Assembly (NCBI GenBank): GCA_034667465.1
Contig: JAXDJV010000002.1
Span: 1 to 64,000, forward strand
Origin: JAOBAU01 sp034667465
Lineage (GTDB): Bacteria > Acidobacteriota > Thermoanaerobaculia > Gp7-AA8
DNA: 64,000 nt
Direction: 5' to 3'
Shown: positions 52,922 to 60,835 of the stretch, piece after piece
How the letters are laid out: each line of letters starts with the position of its first letter
How positions within the stretch are numbered: the stretch's first letter is position 1
Translations under genes and position numbers: made by a program
Notes under the pieces: generated by a model
The model's database searches: none
What the model saw: the letters and a program-made list of their open reading frames with translations, nothing else
What the model was told of the DNA's origin: nothing

Positions 52922-54574
52922 ATGGCGAAGAAAATCCTTCTCGCGGATGACAGTATCACGATCCAGAAAGTCGTCGAGCTGACGTTCTCGGACGGCGATT
53001 ACGAGGTCACCGCGGTCAACAACGGCGCGAAAGCGATTCAGAAATTGTCCGAGATGCGCCCCGACATCATCCTCTCGGACATCATCATGCCGGAGAAGAA
53101 CGGCTACGAAGTCTGCGAGTACGTGAAGTCGCATCCCGACTATCGCGGCATCCCGGTGGTGCTCCTGACCGGGACGTTCGAGCCGTTCGATCCCGATCGC
53201 GCCGATAAAGCGGGTTGCGATGCAGTGGTGACGAAGCCGTTCGAATCGCAGAGCCTCATCGCGAAGGTCGAAGAGCTCATCTCTGCCAGCCAGAGCAGCA
53301 GCGCAACCGCCGCGCCCGCTCCCGCCGCGCCGGAACCGGTTCCCGATTTCGCGACGACCGCATTCGCGCCGCCGCCGTTCGATGGCGGTGACGATCCATT
53401 CGCTGCGCCTTCAGCGCCGGCAGCCGATCCGTTCGCAGGATTCCAGTCGAACTCGAACGACATCTTCGGCGGCCCGACGGCGACTCCGCCTCCGACGACC
53501 GAGATGCCGTTCGATGCGCCGCCGGAACCGGCAGCGTTCGGTGGCGAGACGCGCGCGTTCCCGCGCATGTCGTTCGACGAGATGCAGGCGATGGCTCCGC
53601 CGGCCGCGGAGCCGGAACCGGAGCCGGTCGCGTCTGAGCCGTCACCGTGGGATACACCCGCGGAAGAACCGGCGGCATTCAGCGGCGAAACGCGTGCGTT
53701 CCCGCGCATGTCGTTCGAAGAGATGCAGCAAATGGCTGCGCCGGCCGCGGAGCCCGAGCCACCGGCTGCGCCTGAAGCATCGCCGTGGGATACGCCCGCC
53801 GAAGAACCGGCAGCATTCAGTGGTGAGACACGTGCGTTCCCGCGCATGTCGTTCGAGGACATGCAGGCCATGGCTTCGCAGTCGTCGCCGGCCCCCAAAC
53901 CTGAACCGATTGCTCCGGAACCGATTGCGCCGGCCGCGCCCGAAGCGTCGCCGTGGGATGAGCAGCCGGCCGCGCCGTTTGCGGGCGAGACGCGCGCGTT
54001 TCCGCGGATGTCGTTTGAAGAGATGCAGGCGATGGCTTCGCAGTCGTCGTCGCTTCCGCCTGATGAGCCTGCAGCGCCGGCGGAGCCGGAGCCGTCGCCG
54101 TGGGATGCGCCCGCGGCGATGAGCTTCGACGAGATGCAGCAGTCGGCTCCGATCGCGGAGCCGGAGCCGGAAGAGCCGGCGGTGCAGCCGATGGAATCGT
54201 CGCCGTGGGACGAGACGCACGACACGCCGCGCTGGTCGCCGCCGGTCGAAGAGCCGGCCGCATCGGTCGACGATTCGCCGTTCGCCGCCTCTTCTTCAGA
54301 CAGTGTCGAGGAAGAGATCGCGGAACCGGAGCCGCAGCCGATGTGGTCGCCCGCGCAGGCGGAAACGCCCGCCGCGGTCAGCGCTGCACCCGCCGCGGCG
54401 GCGATGAGCGGAGAGCTGACCCATGAGTTGACTAATGAGCAGGTCGATCGGATCGCACGTCGCGTCGTCGAGCTGATGTCGGAGCAGGTCGTTCGCAACA
54501 TCGCATGGGAAGTGATCCCCGACCTCGCGCAGGTCGTGGTGAAGGAGCGCATTCGGCAGCTCGAAGCTGAATGA
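52922..54574 (+). CDS. Receiver-domain protein with internal Ala/Pro-rich repeats
   Basis: A 550-residue protein. Residues 1-120 are a response-regulator receiver (LLADDS, phospho-acceptor Asp 53 in LSDIIMPEK, Lys of TKPFE). Then about 370 residues of low complexity hold four copies of GETRAFPRMSFEEMQAMA at 208, 255, 301 and 355 and a short fifth (MSFDEMQQSA) at 400, alternating with SPWD tetrapeptides. The last 50 residues form helices (EQVDRIARRVVELMSEQVV... KERIRQLEAE). No output domain. Probably a scaffold or polarity-type protein. Overlaps the next gene by 4 bases. Confidence 0.8.
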   Translation: MAKKILLADDSITIQKVVELTFSDGDYEVTAVNNGAKAIQKLSEMRPDIILSDIIMPEKNGYEVCEYVKSHPDYRGIPVVLLTGTFEPFDPDRADKAGCDAVVTKPFESQSLIAKVEELISASQSSSATAAPAPAAPEPVPDFATTAFAPPPFDGGDDPFAAPSAPAADPFAGFQSNSNDIFGGPTATPPPTTEMPFDAPPEPAAFGGETRAFPRMSFDEMQAMAPPAAEPEPEPVASEPSPWDTPAEEPAAFSGETRAFPRMSFEEMQQMAAPAAEPEPPAAPEASPWDTPAEEPAAFSGETRAFPRMSFEDMQAMASQSSPAPKPEPIAPEPIAPAAPEASPWDEQPAAPFAGETRAFPRMSFEEMQAMASQSSSLPPDEPAAPAEPEPSPWDAPAAMSFDEMQQSAPIAEPEPEEPAVQPMESSPWDETHDTPRWSPPVEEPAASVDDSPFAASSSDSVEEEIAEPEPQPMWSPAQAETPAAVSAAPAAAAMSGELTHELTNEQVDRIARRVVELMSEQVVRNIAWEVIPDLAQVVVKERIRQLEAE

Positions 54575-55107
54575 AGATCTACACGCGTACCGGCGACGCG
54601 GGCGCCACTTCGCTGTTTGGTGGCGCGCGCGTCGCGAAGAACGATCCGCGCATCGAGGCATACGGCACCGTCGACGAGCTCAACTCGTTCATCGGAGTGG
54701 CGCGCGCGACGTGGAGCGATTCGCCGATCGATGCGGAGCTGCATCGCGTGCAATCGGACCTGTTCGACATCGGCGCGCAGCTCGCGTCACCCGGCAACGA
54801 TCGCTTTGGCGGCGTCAGCGAAGAGCGAATCGAAGCGCTCGAGCACGGCATCGACGCAATGGAAGCCGAGCTCGCGCCGCTGAAAACGTTCATCCTGCCG
54901 GGCGGGAGTCTCGCCGCCGCAAACCTGCACGTCGCAAGAACGGTCTGCCGCCGCGCCGAACGGCTGATCGTCGCCCTCGGCGAAGAAGGACGAACGGTTC
55001 GGTACGTCAACCGCCTGTCGGACTACCTGTTCGTGGCCGCGCGGTTCGCGAATGCGCGGGCGGGAGTTCCGGATACGCCGTGGGTAAAGTCAATTTCCGG
55101 GGTCTGA
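54571..55107 (+). CDS. ATP:cob(I)alamin adenosyltransferase (PduO type)
   Basis: Makes adenosylcobalamin from reduced cobalamin and ATP; 178 residues of the PduO/MMAB family. KIYTRTGDAGATSLFGG is the N-terminal ATP site, and RRAERLIVAL and VRYVNRLSDYLF the conserved helices. The last codons (VKSISGV) and TGA come from the palindromic repeat at 55085, so the original C terminus is likely changed. ATGA overlap with the upstream receiver-domain gene. Confidence 0.9.
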   Translation: MKIYTRTGDAGATSLFGGARVAKNDPRIEAYGTVDELNSFIGVARATWSDSPIDAELHRVQSDLFDIGAQLASPGNDRFGGVSEERIEALEHGIDAMEAELAPLKTFILPGGSLAAANLHVARTVCRRAERLIVALGEEGRTVRYVNRLSDYLFVAARFANARAGVPDTPWVKSISGV

Positions 55108-55125
55108 CCCCGGAAATTGACTTTA
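55085..55125. repeat. Perfect short palindrome (TAAAGTCAA family)
   Basis: TAAAGTCAATTTCCGGGGTC plus its complement around one T. It supplies the stop codons of both convergent genes: TGA at 55105 for the adenosyltransferase and TAA (minus strand, 55123-55125) for the P1-type nuclease. Related to 33121-33237. Confidence 0.93.
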
Positions 55126-56004
55126 GCGTTTCCGCGGGTTGGCGCTGTTGCGCCAGGCGGACCACCAGAGGTCGCGCAGGAGCGAGGCGCCGGCGGCGAG
55201 GCGGGCGGCGGCGAAGGCTTTCCCGGCCGGCGACACCGGGCCGAACAGCGAGAAGGCGCCGTCGCGGTCGAGCACGTACAGCGGCTCGACGAGCTTGTTC
55301 GAGGCGCGCACCATCTCGATTGCGGTCGCGAAGTAATCCGTTCGCAGCATCGGCGGTGCGACGTTCGGCGTGACGTCGGCGAGCACCATCGCGTGCGAGA
55401 CGAACTGCTGCTCGAAGCGCGCGTGGACGTCGCAGTCATTCGAGTAGCCGTTCGGGTTCGGCAGCTGCCAGCCGTTGAACTGCGACGTGGCGTGATGCGG
55501 ATTCGATGAATCGCCGGCGTAGTGACCGAGCAGTCCGGCGACGTAGATGATGTTGTGCTCGATCAATTCGCGGTCGCGCGGATCGCGTGCGTTTCGCCAG
55601 AAACGAAACTCGGTCGTGAGCATCTCCGACAGCTCGGCGATGCGCCACGGCAGAAAGCCGGTCGCCGACGGGGTGACTCCGTACTGACGCAGCCGGCCGG
55701 AGCTTTCCATCAGCGCGATGAACTGATAGCGATCGCGCGGGAGGTCGAGCCCGTCCGCGTACTCGTAGTTCAGGTAGTGATCGGGCTCGTTGACCGCGTC
55801 CATCGACTTGCCGGCGCCCTTGATGCGATCCGGCTCATACGCGAGCCAGGTCAGCTCAGAGAACGACTCGTAGAAGAACGGCGGCATGTCGTTCGGGAGC
55901 GCGCCGACCGCACTCTCCGCGACGAGGTAGTGTCCCTTCTCGCCCCACGCGAGAAGCGGCGTTGCGGAGACGGCGAGCAGGAGAAAAAGGACGATCCGTT
56001 TCAT
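55123..56004 (-). CDS. Zinc-dependent phospholipase C / S1-P1 nuclease-family protein
   Basis: A 293-residue exported protein. Signal peptidase cleavage after LLA would leave Trp as first residue (WGEKGH), the zinc ligand typical of P1 nuclease and bacterial phospholipase C. Further His/Asp ligands: EPDHYLNYEY, the helix with EHNIIYVAGLLGHYAGDSSNPHH. It may hydrolyse nucleic acid or phospholipid. Its ATG lies 4 bases after the T-run of the tRNA terminator and lacks a clear ribosome site. The stop is inside the repeat at 55085. Confidence 0.85.
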   Translation of the reverse strand: MKRIVLFLLLAVSATPLLAWGEKGHYLVAESAVGALPNDMPPFFYESFSELTWLAYEPDRIKGAGKSMDAVNEPDHYLNYEYADGLDLPRDRYQFIALMESSGRLRQYGVTPSATGFLPWRIAELSEMLTTEFRFWRNARDPRDRELIEHNIIYVAGLLGHYAGDSSNPHHATSQFNGWQLPNPNGYSNDCDVHARFEQQFVSHAMVLADVTPNVAPPMLRTDYFATAIEMVRASNKLVEPLYVLDRDGAFSLFGPVSPAGKAFAAARLAAGASLLRDLWWSAWRNSANPRKR

Positions 56005-56008
56005 AACG

Positions 56009-56035
56009 AAAAACGGCCTCGCGCTGCGAGGCCGT
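56009..56035 (-). terminator. Intrinsic terminator of tRNA-Pro
   Basis: On the minus strand, a perfect 10-bp stem (ACGGCCTCGC/GCGAGGCCGT), three-base loop and TTTTT, 15 bases after the tRNA CCA end and ending just before the ATG of the next gene. Confidence 0.92.
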
Positions 56036-56050
56036 CAAATCAGTTTTCGA

Positions 56051-56127
56051 TGGTCGGGGCAAGAGGACTTGAACCTCCGACCTCACGGTCCCGAACCGTG
56101 CGCTCTACCAGGCTGAGCTATGCCCCG
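56051..56127 (-). tRNA. tRNA-Pro (anticodon CGG)
   Basis: A complete 77-base cloverleaf with encoded CCA. Acceptor CGGGGCA/TGCCCCG has the C1:G72 pair typical of bacterial tRNA-Pro; D arm GCTC/GAGC; anticodon stem CACGG/CCGTG with loop TTCGGGA (anticodon CGG, reads CCG); T arm GGAGG TTCAAGT CCTCT. No integrase gene or duplicate 3' end nearby, so it is not marked as an attachment site. Confidence 0.96.
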
Positions 56128-56180
56128 ATTGGTGCTGCCGGTGTGACTCTCTTTCGCGAGGTGTCGCGAGAAGAGCGCGG

Positions 56181-56209
56181 ATGATAGGAGATTTCCGCCG
56201 CTCGGTCAA
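56181..56209 (-). promoter_or_regulatory. Sigma-70 promoter of tRNA-Pro
   Basis: On the minus strand TTGACC, exactly 17 bases, TATCAT (5 of 6 matches in each box). Start near 56174, about 46 bases before the tRNA. An imperfect inverted repeat (CTCGCGACACCTCGCG) lies in the leader at about 56156-56171. Confidence 0.85.
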
Positions 56210-56213
56210 ACCG

Positions 56214-56849
56214 TCAGAAGTGATAGACGATTCCGGCTGACGCGATGAGCGGCCGCGAGTCGAGCTCGACGGATGAGCGCGTGCCGACAAACCGCGCCTT
56301 CGAGCTCGTTTCGATCGGGATGTAGCGGACGTCGGCGTTCAATCCCCACTTCTTCGAAAGGCGCCACTCCAGACCGCCGTTGATGACGAGACCGATCGGA
56401 TCGTCGAAGCTGACGCCGTTGAATCCGGCGGCCGACTTCTCGATGTCGCGCAGGATCGTGTAGCCGGCACCCGCGCCGACGTACGGCCGGATCGCGCCGT
56501 GCTCGTTGAGATGCCACTGCAGAATGGCGGTGATCGGATAGATCTGCGCGCGGCCGAGATCGGCGAACGCGATGTAGTCGCTGCCGGTGGTGCGAATCCG
56601 AATCTTCGATTCGAGCACTGCCGCTTTCGTCTCGAGCGAGACGCGGTCGCTGAAGTACCAGTTCACGCCGAAGCCGAGTCCGCCGCCGGTGCTGAAGCGC
56701 GGCTCGAAGCGCGTTTCGTTCGGCGTGAACTCCTTCGGCTTCGAATTGCTTCGCACCCCTTCCACGTCGAAGATCACATCGACATGGCTCTGTGCGGCGA
56801 GCGGCATGGCGACCAGAGCGAGGAGCGCGGCGACAAGCAGCTTCTGCAT
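56214..56849 (-). CDS. OmpW-like outer membrane beta-barrel protein
   Basis: A 211-residue exported barrel: signal peptide (MQKLLVAALLALVAMPLAAQ), alternating amphipathic strands, and a C-terminal aromatic (YHF) as BAM recognition signal. RPYVGAGAGYTI and the TAILQWHLN pattern fit OmpW-type eight-stranded barrels. The ATG at 56849 places the signal sequence correctly; the frame opens 7 codons earlier. Its substrate or ligand is unknown. Confidence 0.78.
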   Translation of the reverse strand: MQKLLVAALLALVAMPLAAQSHVDVIFDVEGVRSNSKPKEFTPNETRFEPRFSTGGGLGFGVNWYFSDRVSLETKAAVLESKIRIRTTGSDYIAFADLGRAQIYPITAILQWHLNEHGAIRPYVGAGAGYTILRDIEKSAAGFNGVSFDDPIGLVINGGLEWRLSKKWGLNADVRYIPIETSSKARFVGTRSSVELDSRPLIASAGIVYHF

Positions 56850-56932
56850 GATGTTGTTACGGCTGAGCAAGAAGCGTGCGCTCGCAACCGGAAAGCGGAA
56901 TCCCGCCGCGCCGCCGCCGCGTTGCCGAATCC

Positions 56933-57994
56933 ATGAAACAGCTATTCAGGATCCTTCCCCTCGTCGCTCTCGTGGCGACCGCGGCGTTCGCGCAGGACAA
57001 CACCACCACGGCGTTCGGCGAGAAGATCACCGTCAACACCGTGCTCATCGACGCGGTCGTGACCGATCGCGGCGGCCATCAGATGCTCGGCCTGACGAAG
57101 GACGACTTCGTCGTGAAAGAGAACGGCGTCCCGCAGACGATCGACTCGGTCGATTACTACACGAACCGCCGCCTGCTCACCGATCAGGAGACGAACGCGA
57201 ACTTCAAAGCGGAGCGCGTTCGCGAATCGCGGCACTACATCCTCTTCTTCGACAAGACGGTCGGCAGCTCGTTCTTCGATCGCATCACGCTGGCGCGCCG
57301 CGCCGCGCAGCAGTTCGTCAATGAGCGGCTGCAGCCGGGCGATCTCGTCGCCGTCGCCGGCCACGACGTTCGTCTGAAGGTCTACAGCGATTTCACCAGC
57401 GACAAAAAGAAGCTGGACAAAGCGCTCGAAGACGCATCGGCGTTCGGTCTCGGACTCCCGGCATCGAAGACGGCGAGCGAAGGTCCGTCGATTCTCTCGA
57501 ATGTCGAAGCGGACAAGATGATGTCGCGCAGCGGCACGACGTACGAGGGGCTGACGGTGCTCGCGAACGCGCTCCGTCCGATTCACGCGCGCAAGAACCT
57601 GATCATCTTCTCGCCCGGCATCATCGAGCCGGCGGAGGACGTGCGCGGCGGCGTGATTCTGAACACGAGCCGCTTCTACGATCCGATGGTCGAAGCGCTC
57701 AACGCCGCGAACGTGACCGTCTATCCGGTGCAGCTCTCCGAAGACGCGGGATCGACGCCGGCGCTGCATCAGACGCTCGAGCGCGTCGCGCGCGACACAA
57801 ACGGCGAATACTTCCGCTACGCGACCAACTTCACCGCGCCGCTGAAGAAGATCGAAGCGACGACGAGCGGCTATTACCTGATCAGCTATCGCACCGAGAA
57901 ACCGCGCGGCGTGCGTGGATTCCAGCACGTCGAAGTGACGCTGAAGAATCCCGAGTTTCGCGTGCAGGCGCGCGAAGGCTATCTCTACGAGTAG
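56933..57994 (+). CDS. Secreted VWFA-related domain protein (Acidobacteriota type)
   Basis: A 353-residue exported protein (signal peptide to about 20, AAFAQ). TVLIDAVVTDRGGHQMLGLTKDDFVVKENG is the short domain before a von Willebrand A-like domain, the arrangement described as the acidobacterial VWFA-related domain. The metal site is altered: FFDKTVGSS stands where DxSxS would be. Terminal strands: GYYLISYRTEKP, HVEVTLKNP. It probably mediates surface or protein contacts. Overlaps the convergent pxpC gene by 10 bases. Confidence 0.8.
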   Translation: MKQLFRILPLVALVATAAFAQDNTTTAFGEKITVNTVLIDAVVTDRGGHQMLGLTKDDFVVKENGVPQTIDSVDYYTNRRLLTDQETNANFKAERVRESRHYILFFDKTVGSSFFDRITLARRAAQQFVNERLQPGDLVAVAGHDVRLKVYSDFTSDKKKLDKALEDASAFGLGLPASKTASEGPSILSNVEADKMMSRSGTTYEGLTVLANALRPIHARKNLIIFSPGIIEPAEDVRGGVILNTSRFYDPMVEALNAANVTVYPVQLSEDAGSTPALHQTLERVARDTNGEYFRYATNFTAPLKKIEATTSGYYLISYRTEKPRGVRGFQHVEVTLKNPEFRVQAREGYLYE

Positions 57995-58770
57995 TCGCTG
58001 ACTACGAGCCGCACGCGCTCGCCAGGCGCGAGTTGCGCGAGCTTCCAGAGCTCCGATGAGAGCACGGTCACCGGCTGCAGATAGCCGCCGGTGACCGGAT
58101 GATCGGGTCCCATCACGGCGAGGCTTCCGTCCGCGTGCTGTTGCACGGAACCGAACTGCATGCCGATCGATGGAAGATCTTTCGGCGCCGGCGGAAGCGC
58201 GATCAGCGGACGCAGCCGGATGCCGACGCGATCGAGTTGTGGCGTGACGTCGCAGTCGATCGATTCGAAGGGCGCGTTGTGCGGGCCGCGAAGGACGCGA
58301 ACGGTCATCCTGAGCGTTAGCGAAGGATCCGGGCGGGCGGGGCGCGTGGCCGCCTCTTCCCGCGCCGCCCACCCGGATCCCTCGCTAACGCTCGGGATGA
58401 CGTCGCCGCGCTTCAGTACGCGCGGCGCTTCCGCGTACCGCGGCAGCATCGCATCGATGCCGCCCGCGATGGCAATCCACGCGCGAAAGTTACGCAGCCG
58501 TCCGACGTCGAGCTCGACGACATCCTCAACGCGCAGCGCACCATCGAAGATCGCCACGCGCGTTCGCGTTTCGAATCGGAGCCGCGGACCGACGAGCACG
58601 CACTCCAGCAACGTTGCGGTGGAAGCGTTTCCACACGCACGATTCGCGATCGCCGCCGCGCGTTCATCGAACGGACCACCCGGCGTCACTCCATATTCGG
58701 CCCGCGACCAGTCTCGCGCGGCGACGATCGTCGTCAGCTGACCGGGTGCGATGACTTCAGCGATTCGCAT
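57985..58770 (-). CDS. pxpC: 5-oxoprolinase subunit PxpC (KipA/AHS2), with REP-encoded insert
   Basis: A 261-residue carboxyltransferase-like subunit: GQLTTIVAARDW and GVTPGGPFDERA at the start, VTGGYLQPVTV near the end. Together with PxpB and PxpA it hydrolyses 5-oxoproline to glutamate with ATP. Residues 124-156 are translated from a complete palindromic repeat (58304-58401) lying in frame; the flanking sequence APRVLKRGDV and VRVLRGPHN reads on as in normal homologues. Whether it stays active is open. pxpA is not in the window. Overlaps pxpB by 14 bases. Confidence 0.85.
   Translation of the reverse strand: MRIAEVIAPGQLTTIVAARDWSRAEYGVTPGGPFDERAAAIANRACGNASTATLLECVLVGPRLRFETRTRVAIFDGALRVEDVVELDVGRLRNFRAWIAIAGGIDAMLPRYAEAPRVLKRGDVIPSVSEGSGWAAREEAATRPARPDPSLTLRMTVRVLRGPHNAPFESIDCDVTPQLDRVGIRLRPLIALPPAPKDLPSIGMQFGSVQQHADGSLAVMGPDHPVTGGYLQPVTVLSSELWKLAQLAPGERVRLVVSDYS
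58304..58401. repeat. REP-like palindrome inside the pxpC coding frame
   Basis: A 98-base copy of the repeat family at 43243 and 50281, from GTCATCCTGAGCG to GCTCGGGATGAC. Unlike all others in this window it is internal to a gene. No stop codon occurs in the pxpC frame across it. Confidence 0.93.
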
Positions 58771-59341
58771 CGATCACCACCACGTCGCCGGGCGCGAAGA
58801 GATTCGGCGGCTCGCGCTCCGGATCCCAGAGCGGCGCATCCGTTCGTCCGAGGAGATTCCAGCCGCCGGGAGAATCGACCGGATAGAAACCGGCCATCGC
58901 TCCTGCAACCGCGAACGTGCCGCGCGCGACGCGCGTGCGCGACGTCGGACGTCGCGGCAACTGCCACGGCCAGCCATCGAGATATGCGAATCCTGCGCGG
59001 AAGCCGAGGTAGCGAACGGTGAGCTTCAGTCCATCGACGCGCGTGAGAAATTCATCGCGCGTGAGCTGCGCATGGGCGAGCAGTTCATCGAGATCGACAC
59101 CATCGAACGTCACGCGCACGCGATGCGTGACGGGCGGCGTGAGCTCACTCTCGACCTCGCGTTCGAACACACTCGCATCCGGCGCCTCGCGAAAAATCGC
59201 CAGCAGCGATTCATGGCCGACCACGCACGCGATGACGTTCGCGTCGCGTCGCACCGCTGCCGCAAGCGAGCGCAGCAATGACGGCGACGCGTCAGCAAAC
59301 GTTGCGAGAAGTCCGCGGTCACCCGCCGCCGCGATCTGCAT
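58757..59341 (-). CDS. pxpB: 5-oxoprolinase subunit PxpB (KipI/AHS1)
   Basis: A 194-residue allophanate hydrolase subunit 1-type protein: AAGDRGLLATF at the start, VGHESLLAIF in the middle, GFRAGFAYL and PGGWNLLGRTDAPLWDP at the end, with the final VxF-like APGDVVVI. It forms the 5-oxoprolinase with PxpC. The ATG at 59341 is chosen as the start since the frame upstream is antisense to the RNase gene. It is divergent from that gene by 27 bases. Confidence 0.88.
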   Translation of the reverse strand: MQIAAAGDRGLLATFADASPSLLRSLAAAVRRDANVIACVVGHESLLAIFREAPDASVFEREVESELTPPVTHRVRVTFDGVDLDELLAHAQLTRDEFLTRVDGLKLTVRYLGFRAGFAYLDGWPWQLPRRPTSRTRVARGTFAVAGAMAGFYPVDSPGGWNLLGRTDAPLWDPEREPPNLFAPGDVVVIDANR

Positions 59342-59368
59342 CCCGCGTTCGATGATAACGTTCCGGCC

Positions 59369-60835
59369 ATGCACGATCGCGATCAGGCTTCGCTCCTCTC
59401 TGACATCGCCCACGAGGCGATGATCGACCGCGGCCTTCTCCCCGACTTCTCCCCTGAGGTCGAGCAGCAGGTTGCGCAACTCGACCACACGCCGCCGGAA
59501 AATGATCTGTCGATTCGCGATCTTCGCAAGCTGTTGTGGTGCTCGATCGACAACGACGACTCGCGCGATCTCGATCAGCTGACCGTCGCCGAAGACCTCG
59601 GCGGCAACCACGTCCGCATCATGGTCGCCATCGCCGACGTCGATTCGCTCGTGAAAAAGGGAACGCCGATCGACGATCACGCGCGGACGAACACGACTTC
59701 CGTCTACACCGCGGCGCGCATCTTCCCGATGCTGCCGCTGGAGTTGTCGACCGATCTCACATCGCTGAACGAAGGCGTCGATCGCCTGGCGATGGTGATC
59801 GACATGACGGTCGGCAGCGACGGCAACGTGTCGCAATCGGATCTCTATCGCGCGCTCGTTCACAACCAGGCGAAGCTCGCTTACAACAGTCTCGCCGCGT
59901 GGTTCGAGGGCGAAGGCGAGATGCCGGCGAAGATCGGCGAAGTGCCGGGACTCGCGGAGAATCTCAAGTTGCAGAACCGCGTCGCGCAACAGCTGCGCGA
60001 ACTGCGTCATGAGAACGGCGCGCTCGATCTCGAAACGATCGAAGCGAAGCCGGTCTTTCGCGACGGGAAGATCGTCGACCTGAAGCGCGAGGAAAAGAAC
60101 TCCGCGAAGGAGCTGATCGAAGACTTCATGATCGCGGCGAACGGATCGACCGCGCGCTTTCTCGACAAGCACGGCTTCTCCAGCATCCGCCGCGTCGTTC
60201 GTTCGCCGGAGCGCTGGGATCGCATCGAAGCGATCGCGAAAGAACTCGGCGAGGTACTGCCGCCCGATCCCGACGCCGGCGCGCTGGAAGGGTTTCTGAA
60301 GCGCCGCCGCAAAGCCGATCCGACGCGCTTCCCCGATCTGTCGCTGTCGATCGTGAAGGCGATGGGCGCAGGCGAGTACGTGCTGGAGCGCGCGGGCGAG
60401 AATCCGATCGGTCACTTCGGTCTCGCCGTGAAGGACTACACGCATTCAACGGCGCCGAATCGCCGCTTCCCCGATCTGGTGACGCAGCGTCTCGTGAAAG
60501 CGGCGCTGACGAATCAGCCGGCGCCGTACAACGACGACGAACTGAATGAGATCGCGACGCACTGCACGGAAGCCGAGGATGCGGCGAACAAGGTCGAGCG
60601 CCAGGTGCGGAAGTCGGCGGCGGCGTGCGTGCTCGCGAATCGCATCGGCGAGCGTTTCGATGGTCTCGTCACCGGCGCGTCGGCGAAAGGAACGTGGGTG
60701 CGCATCTTTCATCCGCCGGTCGAAGGAAAACTCGTGCATGGCCACGAGAATCTCGACATCGGCGATCGCGTGCGCGTGAAGCTGGTCTCCGTCGACATCG
60801 AAGCGGGATTCATCGATTTCGTACGGACGCACTGA
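59369..60835 (+). CDS. RNB-domain exoribonuclease (RNase II/R family)
   Basis: A 488-residue 3'-5' exoribonuclease. The RNB metal block is SIDNDDSRDLDQ: the three Asp matching D201, D207 and D209 of E. coli RNase II are present and the fourth (D210) is Gln, a spelling I believe is usual for this non-proteobacterial subgroup. YTHSTAPNRRFPDLVTQR is the conserved block before the S1-like C terminus (about 430-488). The N-terminal cold-shock domains of RNase II/R are missing. Confidence 0.88.
   Translation: MHDRDQASLLSDIAHEAMIDRGLLPDFSPEVEQQVAQLDHTPPENDLSIRDLRKLLWCSIDNDDSRDLDQLTVAEDLGGNHVRIMVAIADVDSLVKKGTPIDDHARTNTTSVYTAARIFPMLPLELSTDLTSLNEGVDRLAMVIDMTVGSDGNVSQSDLYRALVHNQAKLAYNSLAAWFEGEGEMPAKIGEVPGLAENLKLQNRVAQQLRELRHENGALDLETIEAKPVFRDGKIVDLKREEKNSAKELIEDFMIAANGSTARFLDKHGFSSIRRVVRSPERWDRIEAIAKELGEVLPPDPDAGALEGFLKRRRKADPTRFPDLSLSIVKAMGAGEYVLERAGENPIGHFGLAVKDYTHSTAPNRRFPDLVTQRLVKAALTNQPAPYNDDELNEIATHCTEAEDAANKVERQVRKSAAACVLANRIGERFDGLVTGASAKGTWVRIFHPPVEGKLVHGHENLDIGDRVRVKLVSVDIEAGFIDFVRTH

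Noticed and set aside
56051..56127. Genomic island attachment site at tRNA-Pro
   Set aside because: No integrase, no repeat of the tRNA 3' end, and neighbours are core-type genes.
58757..60445. A 562-residue minus-strand fusion ending with PxpB
   Set aside because: Everything before residue 369 is antisense to the RNB ribonuclease; the PxpB start at 59341 explains the real part.
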